From: Ctenosaura bakeri
Lineage: Eukaryota > Chordata > Lepidosauria > Squamata > Iguanidae
DNA: 64,000 nucleotides
Reading direction: 5' to 3'
NCBI GenBank assembly: GCA_948474755.1
Contig: CAOLHI010000961.1
Span: forward strand, 186,001-250,000
Numbering within the stretch: the stretch's first letter is position 1; each line of letters opens with the position of its first letter. Positions 11,350 to 22,411 of the stretch are shown in pieces. Position numbers and translations under genes: made by a program. The notes under the pieces were generated by a model that had not been told where the DNA came from, did not search any database, and worked only from the letters and a program-made list of their open reading frames with translations.

Positions 11350-13340
11350 GTGTCTGCACATTTTGTTAGCTTATGAACCACAACCAGCAAGCCAATTAGC
11401 AACTATAGCTTCATCTATCCTTAAACTGCAATGTCCTCCATTTCAGTCCTTCTCACTTGCAACTCCATAGCATAAAAGAATCCACTTACTTCACTTGCTC
11501 CCTTCGTTTTGTGTTGTTTCCACTTGTGGTTGTAAACCCTCAGTTCCTTAAACAATTCACAGGAAGGAAAAGGAGGAAAATAAACAAAGATAAAAATAAA
11601 AGAGCACAGAAATGTAGGAGCGATGTCAAACACATCTAGCTACGTCACTGCCATCTTCCTATCCCTCTGCACATTTTTTAAATCTTTAAAACCCTGCCGT
11701 TACATTGCAATTACATTGCAGATTACTAAACTAAAACTAAAACTCTCTCTCTTTCTCTCTCTCACCCAGACAGACAGACAGACAGACAGACAGACATTCA
11801 CAATGTAATGCTTAAAAAAGAAGAGATGTTTTAAATTCTGTGGAGATCTGTTCTGTATATGAAATATGAACATCCCTTAAGCATTATAAGCTCTCTCTGT
11901 GTTAGAAACAAGAAAAGAAAGCAGTTTAACCACAGATCTATCCTTGTGTGACAAGTTGAAGTTTTGTTTGACCGAGTCCCTATATGAACCTATTCTTCTT
12001 TGATCATTTTCTTACTTACATAGCATTATCAAGAGTCTTCTTGTGAGGTCATTGTGGCCAGCTCTTTATCAATAAGCTGGTTGTCTGGCTCTAAAGCATT
12101 ACAATGACTGATTTTACAGCTTTGGCTTTTTAAATATTATATTTATGCCATGTCCAAAGCATTGTGCTTTCTGCCAAAGGCAGGCTAGTCTGGAGCTGAG
12201 CAATGTTAGTTTGCTTTAAAGCAGATAATGGTTTCTGTTCTTCTGGCCTGAGAACACAGGTTCTATGAAAAGAAATGTTTTAAATGACTTAGCAAAAGGC
12301 TGCCTGGGACAAGCTTTTGCAAGGAAAATAATGAAAAGCTTAACTTGAAGACCACGGTTCAAGACTTGAAACTTCTAAAGGATGGAGGCAGCAACTGCCT
12401 AAAAAGCATGGAGTCCTATCAGAAAAAAATCTATATTTAGCTTCTAGCTCCCAGATCAGTGCTTCTATGGTCATTGGATGAGAGACTGATCAATAAATGC
12501 CTCTTAAGAGTGCCAAAAAACAAAACAAAACAAAAACCCTTGAAGTACAAAAAACCCCAAAACCAACAAAAACCAACAAAGGACAAAATATAATCTACTT
12601 CAGATTCATATCTGACTGACAAGGGGTAGGTGAAGACCATAAAATGAAATATGAGGTGTTTGGTTTCTGAAAGCCACTTTTACTCAGTGATTCCTAGACT
12701 ATACGTTGGTGAGATTTTTTTGCTGGCACCTCTCAACAAATATATTTTGAAATAATGACATATAGATTGATGTTACCATGTCCTATGGCTGATATTAAAC
12801 TCAGTTCTTAATATTTAGGGCCAGGTGGAAACTTGAGACGGGGCCGGGGGACAAATTTGTTTCCCTAGGACCCCTCAATCACTGCACAGAATTTCAAAAA
12901 TGTGAGGGAAAAACCCAAATCAAATTCAGAACTGACTGTAAATGCACTTCTAGTTTTGAAAAAAAACCCCAACATATTTTTAAAAAAAGTTAAACAGTGC
13001 AGGGGGATTCTGCAACCGGTCAGAAAAAGGAAGTCCTGGGAATTTGTGGGGTCAAGGAACATGAAAAATCAGAACTACAATTTGACCTTGATTCAGGGCA
13101 TACCAGCCCCTGATAGCTCTGTGTTGCTTGTGCAGCTTCATAGGATCCCATGCCTTGGACAAATATCTCTAAAGAGTTTCCAAAGTGTAAAGTATGTGCT
13201 GTGGTACCCAGAGCATCTTCCTACTCCTGCTCACTTGCGGATGGCATCAGTGTGCCGTTATATTTATTCTTTTACAATGAAAGTTTCCAAACTCTGCCCA
13301 TTGATCAAATTCAGGTAGGTAAACGGTGCTGAACACTTGC
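11350..13340. other. unassigned non-coding sequence
   Basis: Besides the microsatellite listed separately, contains an AAAAC-rich tract at 12516-12545 and A-rich segments near 12960-12990. No gene or named repeat recognised. Confidence 0.4.
11741..11796. repeat. compound microsatellite (CT)n plus (CAGA)n
   Basis: A CT-rich run is followed by about 7 perfect CAGA units (11767-11796). Confidence 0.9.
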
Positions 13341-13342
13341 AC

Positions 13343-13460
13343 ATAATAGGTTTAGCACCTTGGATAGCTTCTTTAGAATCTGGAATAAAACCCAGTGTGA
13401 ATTATCCACACCTCTGATGTGGAAACCATCAGCTGCCTCCTGCTTCACAGTAGGCCACAC
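13343..13460. repeat. unnamed dispersed repeat C, copy 1
   Basis: The block TAGCACCTTGGATAGC, then ATAAAACC and GTGGAAACCA, recurs in the same order at 41040-41165. Only two copies are in the window, both diverged. Family unknown. Confidence 0.4.
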
Positions 13461-13969
13461 TGGGAAACTGTGTTTAAGTTTTCCAAACAAGTCAGAACAC
13501 GGTCAGTTATAAACCAAGCCTATAGATACACATTAGAAGGTGTGCGTTTAAAATCAGAAGGGCCAGAGAAAATAGGAATGTAAAAATGACAGGTAAAGAA
13601 AAAAGCTCAAACTGTTAGGGGACTAAAATAGGCCAGAGATTCTATATGAGTGCTTACCATCTGTAAGCCATATTCTTCTAAAAACAACAACAAACCTCTA
13701 TATTTCAGCAGGACAAGCCAAATGCACAAGTATGGGATGGGAACACTTAGCTTAACGGCAGTGTGTATAAAAATGATCCATAGCTCTTAGTACACCAAAA
13801 CCTAAACCAGATTCAACCACGTGATGTGGCAGCAAGCAAGAAAGCAAACCAAAAGGCAATCTAATACTAGGTTATATCAAGAAACTATATTGTTTCTGAT
13901 TAAGGATAATAACAGCACCACTCTGCTGTGCTTTACTCAGACCTGTGATGTCCACTTTAAGAATGGTAA

Positions 13970-14315
13970 TGATTATTACAGACTCAGAGAAGATATGGTA
14001 GCCATCTTAAAATATCGGAAGGGTTGTCTCATAGAAGACGGAGAGAGCTTGTTTTCTGGTGCTCCAGAAAACAGGGCATGAAGCAAACCAATTACAAGAA
14101 ATCAATTTCAGTGAAACATTAAGAGTAACTTCCTGGTGTAAGAGCTCTTCAGGTGTGCAATGGGCTACTTTGGAAGGCTTTGTTGAAAGTTTTTCTGCAG
14201 AGGTTGGGCTACTATCTGTCAGGGATGCTTTAGTTTGAGATTTCCTGTATTGGCAGGGGATTGAATTAGATGACTTTCATGTTCCATTCCAACTCTAAAA
14301 TTCTATGATTCTACA
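13970..14315 (+). mobile_element. CR1 LINE 3' end, degraded
   Basis: The plus-strand frame around 13976-14080 resembles the end of the CR1 reverse-transcriptase ORF (compare RL-R-DM-A-KY--GC at 58995-59522). It continues into the CR1 3' tail ending AATTCTATGATTCTAC at about 14314. Stop codons and small indels break the frame after about 35 codons. It is 5'-truncated, as most CR1 copies are, and lies opposite in strand to the other CR1 fragments here. Confidence 0.75.
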
Positions 14316-15197
14316 AAAATAAACAAAGGACTTCATATTATAAAAGAACCTTCTCCTCTTATTTCAAGATTGCCAGGAGCCATGTGCTGGCAGTACATGG
14401 AGGCTAAGCTGGTGGCAGGCAGAACATAAGAAAACTGGAAAGAACATCCTGTTTTCTCTTTCTCCATTCCTATCTTCTCTTCCTCTCTGGCACATGCTAG
14501 AGGTCTGAATTGATCCCTTGCAGAGAGCTTTTGAAATTAAGCCAAGTGCTGCATGAAATTAGATGGGGAACAACATGCAGCCCTGGGCCTGCAGGCTGCC
14601 TAGGCCCGCAGCATACACTCACCCACCATCCTTTGTGAGCACAACAGACTGCAGAGGAAGACATTCACAGCTTGGTTCTCCTAATTTACTTAACATATTG
14701 GTAAAATTGCTATGAAGATGCAAATCCCCAGGCAGAGCTACCCCTAACTAGGTTTGCCAGATTTTGGGGTACTAGCTGAAATCTTAGGGAATTGCTATGC
14801 TTTTCTGAGTCTCTTGGTAGGGAAATAAGAGTCAGGATGAATAGCAAAAGAGCAAGAGAAACATTAATTTTTCTATATGAAGTAGCTTTGAAAAACCTGG
14901 GTATCTGTTCCTAGCTGGCATCAGGGACTTCTGACTGAATGTGAAAGTGTTTGAACAGGAGTTACCAGGAGTGAGATGAGGGTACTGGGGAGAGAGATGG
15001 TGGATACAATGCAAGCATTTAGTCTCATCATACCATTTGGAGCAAGAGTGAGCACATTCTGCTACCTGTTATCAAAAAATACTTCACCCCCTACCACACA
15101 CACACACACACACACACACACTGGATTGTCATGTTGTCTGGTTCACCAGGTTTTACCAAAATTCTATGCCAATTTAGCTGGATTTACATTCATCTAA
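14316..15197. other. unassigned non-coding sequence with a CA microsatellite
   Basis: A perfect (CA)13 lies at 15095-15120. Nothing else is recognised in this stretch. Confidence 0.5.
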
Positions 15198-15397
15198 GGC
15201 CATTTTCGCACTACACTGTTATAGAGCTATTATTCCACATTCAACCTTCTGTGGAATTCTGGGGTTTGTAGTTTACAGAGGCCAGAGAGCTCTCTGGCTG
15301 AGAATTCTAAATGCCCCTCCCTAAACTGCAAACCCCAGGATTCCATAGGATGTTGAAAGTGGAATAATAGCTCTATAACAGTGTAGTGTGGAAATGG
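15198..15397. mobile_element. palindromic MITE, type I, copy 2
   Basis: A full-length copy. GGCCATTTTCGCAC opens it and GTGTGGAAATGG closes it; both arms carry the TATTATTCCAC / GTGGAATAATAG core. The centre holds GAGAATTCT. The flanks read CTAA and TTTAA, so the duplication is not exact. Confidence 0.8.
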
Positions 15398-15659
15398 TTT
15401 AAATTTCCTTAACCAGCTTGAGAAGCAGTTCTTGCCCTCCACAACCCTTATCTAGGTTCCCTCTGTGATATCACATGGGCCCACCCTTCTGATGTCCCAA
15501 GGACTTGTCCCACAGGTTTTACCATGAAATTGAGGGAGAGTTATGCCACTGACCCGGAAACACTGGCTGTAACATAAAGCACTGATGAGCGGTGTATGAG
15601 AGAAGTAATGCCGTTTTCAGATGAAACTACTTTTCAATAGTTTGACAATGCAATACAGT

Positions 15660-15995
15660 GTAAAGCTTCCTAAGTGAATGCGTATGTGTTTTAAAAAACT
15701 TGCAGAAAGATAATTTCCTGGAAATTACTATGTATATGTCAAATCAAAGAAAGAATCTTTCTAATTATGCAGAGAAATGGTGGAGATAGTAGTGTAATTT
15801 TTGGCAAAGCAGCACTATACAAATGAGAGAATTTTGAAACAATGCTTTTTATGGTAGCCTTAAAGTCCTAATTACTTATTTATCTACTATGGAATAATGA
15901 TGAACATTTTAAGTAGCTAGTTAAGTGTTTTGTCCGGTAATTACTTAAATCTTAGATAATTACATGTTTTGAGTTGTGCAGCATTGCTGAGCGGA
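15660..15995. other. AT-rich possible conserved non-coding element
   Basis: About 330 bp of non-repetitive sequence with repeated ATTA-type motifs (TCTAATTATGC, CCTAATTACTT, GGTAATTACTTAA, GATAATTACATG) at irregular spacing. This is the composition seen in developmental enhancers. No repeat in the window resembles it. Confidence 0.25.
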
Positions 15996-15999
15996 TGAT

Positions 16000-16706
16000 T
16001 CTGTATTGTTGGAGGAAATAACTGTGAGACTAAGAGAGTTGCCATGATTGTGAGATCTGATACAAGGTAATTATATATACACACACATACAGCAGAGCAG
16101 ATTTGCAAGCCAATCTTCTAAAAAAATGAAACAAGAATATGCTACAGTTTTCAAATACATGCCTGAAATGATGCTCTGTTCCCTTTTTTAAAGGGCTGGG
16201 CTATGTGATTGACAATTCTCATGATCACAGGGGTGGACAACATCTGTGTTTGGGGATCGGCCATAGTGGTCCCCATAGACCAACCAGGGGCCACACCCTG
16301 CTGCTATCAAATAGAGATGAAAATAATAATGGCATTATTTATTCATTTCCAGGTTGAAAAACAGATTTCCTGACAGTCACAGGGCTCCCAGAAACCTTCC
16401 AGAAAATGTGATTCTACTTTAAAACAAGGCAGGTCTTTCCCCTCTACCTTGTTTTTCAATGAAATTTCAGGAGGAGGAGCAGTTGCTGGCACCATGGTAT
16501 GAACTTCTGGTGCACAGCAGTAGAACTGGGAGGTAAGGCATGCAAAGGGGGAGGCATGATGCCTGTAGCCCACATGTTACCCATCCCTGCTGGCATTGCT
16601 TCACTACCACCACCACCACCATCATCATTCTCATCATCCTCATCATTATCCTCTACTCCTTTCTCAAGATTCAAGTTGACTTACAAATTAACATAATTAC
16701 AACATA
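16000..16706. other. unassigned non-coding sequence
   Basis: Contains a GGGGTGGACAAC / GGGGCCACACC segment at 16230-16305, possibly the end of an old hAT element, and a CAT/CAC-rich stretch at 16610-16645. No gene. Confidence 0.35.
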
Positions 16707-16885
16707 GGCCATTTCTGCACAACACTTTTATAGGGCGATGATTCCACTTTCAACCTCCTATGGAATCCTGGGGTTTGCAGTTTTGGGAGGGGCTGGGTGG
16801 CTCCTCCCAGAACTGCAAATCGCAGGATTCCATAGGAGGTTGAAAGTGGAATCATCGCGCTATAAAAATGTCATGTGGAAATGTT
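16707..16885. mobile_element. palindromic MITE, type II, copy 2
   Basis: A 179-bp palindrome with the GATTCCACTTTCAAC arm and its inverse. The centre is GGGAGGGGC...CTCCTCCC, unlike the GAGAATTCT centre of type I. The left terminus GGCCATTTCTGC is intact; the right terminus has decayed to GGAAATG. Confidence 0.8.
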
Positions 16886-16889
16886 CATA

Positions 16890-18353
16890 GTTAAGAATGT
16901 TGTACTACACTAGGGCCATATAAGTCTTGATTCAAACCCACTCAGCCATGAGGTTCACTGGTTAACTTTAGACCATCCTAACATACTTTACAGGGGTTTA
17001 TAAGAACAGAATGGGTTGGAGCAGGAGTCTCATTTGCTCTCTGAAGCAAAGGTAAAAACTATTAATGGCATAAGAGTTGAGCTTTGGTTTAGTTTATCTC
17101 TACTTGACATTGGTGGAGGGCTTGCCCATTTGCACAGCTGTACTGTGTACTGTGTACTGTGTACTGACTCCATTTTCCAACCCAAGTAGCAAGTAGGCCA
17201 CCCACTTTCCACAGGTCTCAAGAGAATGCAATGGAAAGCAATAGAAAAATGTCATATAAAAATTAAAATCTCCTCCTCCTCTTGCTTTAGCTAGGAACTG
17301 GAGAATCAGACTAATGTAATTTAGTCCCGGTTATAGAAAATTTCCATGAATAAACAAATTGTTACCTGGCTGCCAATGATTTTGAGGGAAATGTGATGGG
17401 GGGAAAAGCTTGTGAGAACATGTGTCCTCAGATCTTGAACCTGCCTTTTGCAATACTTGTGAGTGCTTCCAAACGTGGTCTTTATTGCATGAATGAGAGC
17501 AGTGCAGTTGCACAATAAAAGCATTATCTGGAAGCTCTCATGAACTACTGCTCCAAGGTAACTGGGAAAAGCTGTTTAGATTATTAAATCTCTCCTGGAT
17601 TCTTGGTAAAGAGAAAGGAAACTCTTCCATGCAAACAGTCTGGTTTATTATGCTGATCTGCTTTAATTTTTTTTTTTTTTGGTGTGTAATAAATAACAAA
17701 CCAACCATACCAGGGACCTTAGCCTTTCTGCTGCAAGCATGTAGAATAAATTTCAGCAAGTGCTTCATCTTATTACAACCCTTTCCCAGAACTATAGCTG
17801 AGATCCTTTGTTGCAGCAAAACCAACAAGAGAATAATGGCACCTTGTACCATATTGAATTTGTTAGGCTTTAAGGTGCCATGAGACTCTTTGTTGTTTGC
17901 AACACCCCTTTGCAAAGGTTAATTTAAAACAATTTAGACTGCCTAACATAATTAAGTCGCTAAGTGCATGGTACAGGATGGACTCAGCAATACCTTAACA
18001 AGGAAGAATTTGCAATGCCTGTAATCCATTTATAAATGGATTAGAACTCTTGTACATCCTTTTTTGTGAAGGCAGCATGTGGTGTAAAGCATTATGCAGG
18101 ATACAAAGTGATAAAAATTATGAAGGAACACTTGTGCACTGCAACCACTGGGATTCTGCTCTTGATTTTCTTCACCCAGTGAGATACCAACTTAGAAAAG
18201 GAGTTGAAGACAATTTAGAATTGTATCCACTGACACAGATGCAGATACCAGTTCTAATGGGGATACTAACAGAGGTATGTGCAAGATTTATTTTAGGATA
18301 AGGGTGGGGGGCCATCTGTGATAACAATGGCCAATTTTGTGGCATTAGATCAA
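16890..18353. other. unassigned non-coding sequence
   Basis: Includes three tandem copies of TGTACTG near 17140-17166. At 17820-17905 a TTTGTTAGGCTTTAAGGTGCC segment resembles a common reptilian dispersed repeat that I cannot name. Open frames at 17538-17915 have no supporting features. Confidence 0.35.
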
Positions 18354-18779
18354 GGCCCTTTCTGCACGATGACTGTGCCCCAGCATGGGGATGAGGGACG
18401 AGTGGGATTGCCACAACACTTCTGCATGATGTCATCACAGTCATTCTCTTAATCCATCACCAGCAAGCACAATCACAGGATAAATCATTGACAGAATTTC
18501 TCTGTCGGTTACCTCCAATTGTGCAACACTTCCATACTTATCTGGCATGCAGAAGGGCCAGAAACATGATGGAGATGCTTCCTGCCCCACTGCAGCATGG
18601 GGCAGAAAGCTGGAGCCTGGCTGCACAGTGGAAGGAAGAGGTTGTCCTTCATGCTCCCTTCCATAGGGAGCCAGTTGGGTGTGGAGGGGAGCATTCCTGT
18701 CATGCTCATTTCCCAGCAAAGGCGCTGCTGGGATCGCAACTGGGAGATGATGGAGCAACATAATATGTGGAAAGAGTCC
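18354..18779. mobile_element. GC-rich TIR element, subfamily C
   Basis: Starts GGCCCTTTCTGCACGA and ends GTGGAAAGAGTCC, so the termini match those of subfamilies A and B. The interior is moderately GC-rich and unrelated by eye to either. It has no clear target duplication and no transposase. The only copy in the window. Confidence 0.5.
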
Positions 18780-18846
18780 AAGATCCAGCTCCAGCATTTT
18801 TTTTTTATTTTTTATTTTTTTTTTTGCTATAATAGTGAGAATAACC

Positions 18847-19580
18847 TAGTGATATATTTAAGTCTTTTACTCTAAGACTCAAGTGAAGTCTTAAGTCTCT
18901 ACCTTCAAGTCTCAACTCAAGTTTCAAGTCTGGAAGCCAACTTTATACCCCAATCAAAATTCCTGAATTATTGGATACAGTCAAATAAAGTCAGTTTTAA
19001 CAATTTAAGCAGAGTTGGCCCTCCACATTTTCAATTTTGCCATCTGCAACTTCGGACACGGGGAATAGGATCCTTTTTACTCCCCATTACAAAAGTTTCA
19101 AAAGCTTTAGAAGGAAGGATCCTTCCTCCTCAAGCCTGTTGCCTAACACATTTGCTATTCCCCTCTGAGAAATGAACCCTGCACTCTGGGGGCAAGTCTT
19201 GTCTTTTGCTCTTAGGAAACATTTTAGAAGGCTCCTCCGATATGCAGAGGGACAGGCTGCTCAGCAGACCTCAATCTCACTTCAAACCCATTGCCTAACC
19301 CATTTTCTGTTCCTCTGTGAGAAATTCACCCACACTTTGGGCTTGAGAGAGATCATCATGTGACCAGTAGACAAAAAGACATGGAGACATTGTTCAAAGT
19401 CATAAGATTTCTGGATGAATGTGTTATGTTACTGAACCAAGAGCATCAAGTCAGTCACTAAAAATATACAAGTCTCGAGTTGAGTCGAGTTAGTACCTCA
19501 TTTATTGCCCAATCGAGTCCGAGTCAAATCACTTAAGTCCAACTTGAGTCCGAGTCTATTAACTCGAGTCTACGTCACTG
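18847..19580. mobile_element. non-autonomous hAT element (AAGTC family), copy 1
   Basis: Starts TAGTGATATATTTAAGTC and ends GTCTACGTCACTG. The flanks are GAATAACC (18839-18846) and GAATAATC (19581-19588), an 8-bp target duplication with one mismatch. Both ends carry arrays of AAGTC/GAGTC pentamers over about 100-150 bp, the kind of subterminal repeat that hAT transposases bind. The 734-bp interior has no transposase. A second copy lies at 52449-53441. Confidence 0.85.
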
Positions 19581-19760
19581 GAATAATCTCACAATGCTAG
19601 ACCTCCCTATTGTTTTTCATTAATTTGTGTTGTATTGTATGCACAAGTTCAATTAAAAACTGTTCTAAAAATGAGAATTGCTGATCCTGAAAGTGTCTGG
19701 GAGTAGCAGTTCTTTCCCACAGGAAGATATGCCTGCTCATGTGTTCTATTAGAAAATCCA

Positions 19761-19868
19761 GAAGGAGGAGGAGGAGAAGAAGGAGGAGGAGGAGGAGGAG
19801 GAGGATTAGAAGAAGAAGAAGAAGAAGAAGAAGAAGAAGAAGAAGAAGAAGAAGAAGAAGAAGAAGAA
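19761..19868. repeat. (GGA)n/(GAA)n trinucleotide tract
   Basis: About 105 bp of nearly pure purine on the plus strand, first GGA-rich and then a perfect GAA run of about 60 bp (19805-19868). Translations give poly-Arg or poly-Leu and are not genes. Confidence 0.95.
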
Positions 19869-19869
19869 A

Positions 19870-21204
19870 TGGCATTAGTTGTTGTTCATCCCCTTTAAAC
19901 TATGAGGAGTATTATTTCTTTCTTTTTAAATTCTCCTGACAGAGACTTAACATGGTTTATGACTAAGTTAAAAACTAGATTCAGTTAAAAACATGCAAAT
20001 ATTTTTTATGTAAATGTTTTTAAATGTAAATGTAATAAAATAAAATGTAAATGTTTTTTAAAAATAAGAACAATTAGCTATCGTGAAAAATATCAGTAAT
20101 TTACAACACTATAAAATCATTTAAAAGACATACCAATAAAATTAAAAATGTAGTACGCTCATCCTCTTGTAAAAAAAAAACAAACCTTCTGGATACCTGT
20201 TTAATCTCCTAATTCCTATTTAAATAACAAAGGTGTTTACCTGCTAGTGAAAGGAGAGCCCATTTTTCCCAGTCATTTCCAGGTTCATGCAAAAATGCTT
20301 TTGTTATGCCCAGAAGTACTTCAAGTTACCAAAAAAAAAAAAAAGACTCCAGGACCACCAGAGGTTCCCCTATCCCATTTGGGGAAGTCAATAACACTAT
20401 AGGTGTGCCTAGTCTTCCTTGGGGCAAGCCTTGATATGAGGCTCTGCCATTCAGTTTTGAGAAAGCACTTGGCTGTATTCCTTAACACTGTGTTCAGTTG
20501 GAGGCCATCAAAGGGAGGTGAGGGAGTGTGTGGCTCCTCCTAGTGTGCAACTCCTATCAGCCCTGGCAGCATAGAAATTATGCAAATTGTGGTCCAAAAA
20601 CATCTAAAGACATTCCCCTACCATTAAATCTGTCACTGTCTGTCTGCAAATAAGTGTTACCTGAACAATTTGGTAGGAATCAGACTCTGTGAGGCTGGTC
20701 ACTTTGGTCACAGAATTGGAAATAGCTGAAAAGGTTTCCATTTTCTAATGTTTCAATCTGGAGCTCAGTGTCCTTCAAGCAGATAATAGATTTATCACCA
20801 CATTAAGTTGCCTGGAGAGCAAAACAGTGATAGTTGCCTCAAGCAAGTGACCAGACCATCTACTCATGCATAACAAATTTTTCTTTATTTATTTTAGTTT
20901 GTGAGGTCATGTATCTTATGATAGACTGTACCCTAAACACAGAGGAGTCAGAATTCTCAAAAGGGTAGTTTAAAGGGACTAGACATTCTTTTAGCCAGTC
21001 AAGTGGCACTGAAGCATCAGCAGAAATGGACAGATCTTTTTAAGGCTGCTGTGCTATTACTACTTGTTAAACTTTTTAGAATTAGCAGCCATCACATGGC
21101 ATACTAGAGCTGGACAGAGTATCCAACAATATTTGGAAAATGGTAGAAAAATGTATTTCTTTGATGTCAGAAAATCCCAAGGAGAAGAATCCTGGACTGA
21201 CAAG
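19870..21204. other. unassigned non-coding sequence
   Basis: AT-rich, with poly-A tracts at 20170-20181 and 20330-20344. A CAACTCCTATCAGCCC...CATCTAAAG segment at 20548-20610 resembles a squamate dispersed repeat also seen at 48300-48425 and 55340-55425. No gene. Confidence 0.35.
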
Positions 21205-21530
21205 CATCTTTATAATTCTTGACTTTTGAACATTTGAACAAATTTGAAAACAGCATTTTCTGTACGAAAAACAACCTTTTGTATGCACGGAAAAATTATT
21301 TTCTGCATATACGTATCATACACAGAAAACGCTGCTTTCTGGATCAAAATGCCGTATGTGAATTTTGTGCAGAATAAACCCCAAACTATTAATAGTCTTT
21401 GAAAACCAAGCAACTTTCAAAGGCTTTCTCAGAATAGGAAGAAAATTCCTAAAATTATTTATTGTTTGTTTTGAGAACAAAATCAGCAAAGAATTACATT
21501 GCTACCCTATACTATCAAACTGCTGTCTTG
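21205..21530. repeat. unnamed dispersed repeat B, copy 1
   Basis: Alternating TTTTCTG and GTGCAGAA-like words end in TTTGTGCAGAATA, followed by a TTTCAAAGGC / GAATTACATTGCTA block. The same order occurs at 33930-34480, and a weaker copy at 48960-49190. Family and boundaries unknown. Confidence 0.4.
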
Positions 21531-22229
21531 CATGTCTGAAGTTTCTTTGTTCTGCCATATCTTCTGTCTTGCTCTATCATTCTAGCTTGCATCCATTTTC
21601 CTTCTCTTTCTCTCTCTCCTCCATTAGACCATATATTTCCTTATACTGAGTATTTATAAGTAAAGCTGATTTCATATGTTCTGCAGAGAAGATTAATCTT
21701 TTTCCTTTTTCTTTGATGGATCGTGTGTGTATGTGAGAGCGAGAGCATGAGTCTGGTTGTTGTTCAGCTTCTGCCTTCTGATTACTCTGTTAGAAAGATC
21801 TACTGTCTTTCTCATTTCGCAACACAATCCAGATGAGATATAGGTGTGTAATTTGTAGAATATTCTTAGGTCAAGCACAAATAGGCTTACTTAGTTTCCC
21901 ACTATCTTCACTTGGTGTGCCATCTGGAAGCCTTTCTGGATAGAAGTAGAGATAGATTTTCTTATCTATATTCTGATAAATTAAAGATTTAATGTAATGT
22001 GACATCATGTATAATAGCCTAATCTTTAATTTACTAGAATGTAAATAACTTAGGCAAATTTACCTCTGTTCAGAAAGGGATGGAAACTACTGGGTAACCT
22101 TGCATGCATCACACACTCTCAGCCCCACAAAACTGCATGATAGATTTGCCTTACATAACAGCAACAACAACACATGTATATGGAACTGCCCTTGACAGTG
22201 CTTTTGATACAATGGTTAGTTTTGGATAT
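21531..22229. other. unassigned non-coding sequence
   Basis: Includes pyrimidine-rich CTTTCTCTCTCT at 21601-21622. Nothing else recognised. Confidence 0.4.
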
Positions 22230-22411
22230 AGACCATTTCTGCACTACACTGTTATAGTGCTATTATTCCACTTTCAACATCCTGTGGAAGTCTGGTGTTT
22301 GTAACTTACTGAGGCCCTCTAAATGCCCCTCCTTAAACTGCAAACCTCAAAATCCCATAAGATGTTGAAAGTGGAATATTAGCACTGTAACAATGTAGTG
22401 CAGAAATGGCT
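22230..22411. mobile_element. palindromic MITE, type I, copy 3
   Basis: Begins ACCATTTCTGCACTACAC after TATAG and ends GTAGTGCAGAAATGGC before TAG, giving a possible TAG duplication. The centre is shortened and arm similarity is reduced by several substitutions, so it is an older copy. Confidence 0.75.

Noticed and set aside
10892..11470. Cluster of open frames on both strands
   Set aside because: Same reason: they coincide with a GC-rich TIR element, and the homologous copies at 44491 and 47735 do not preserve the frames.
19597..19939. Poly-Leu and poly-Arg open frames on both strands
   Set aside because: Direct translations of the GGA/GAA microsatellite.
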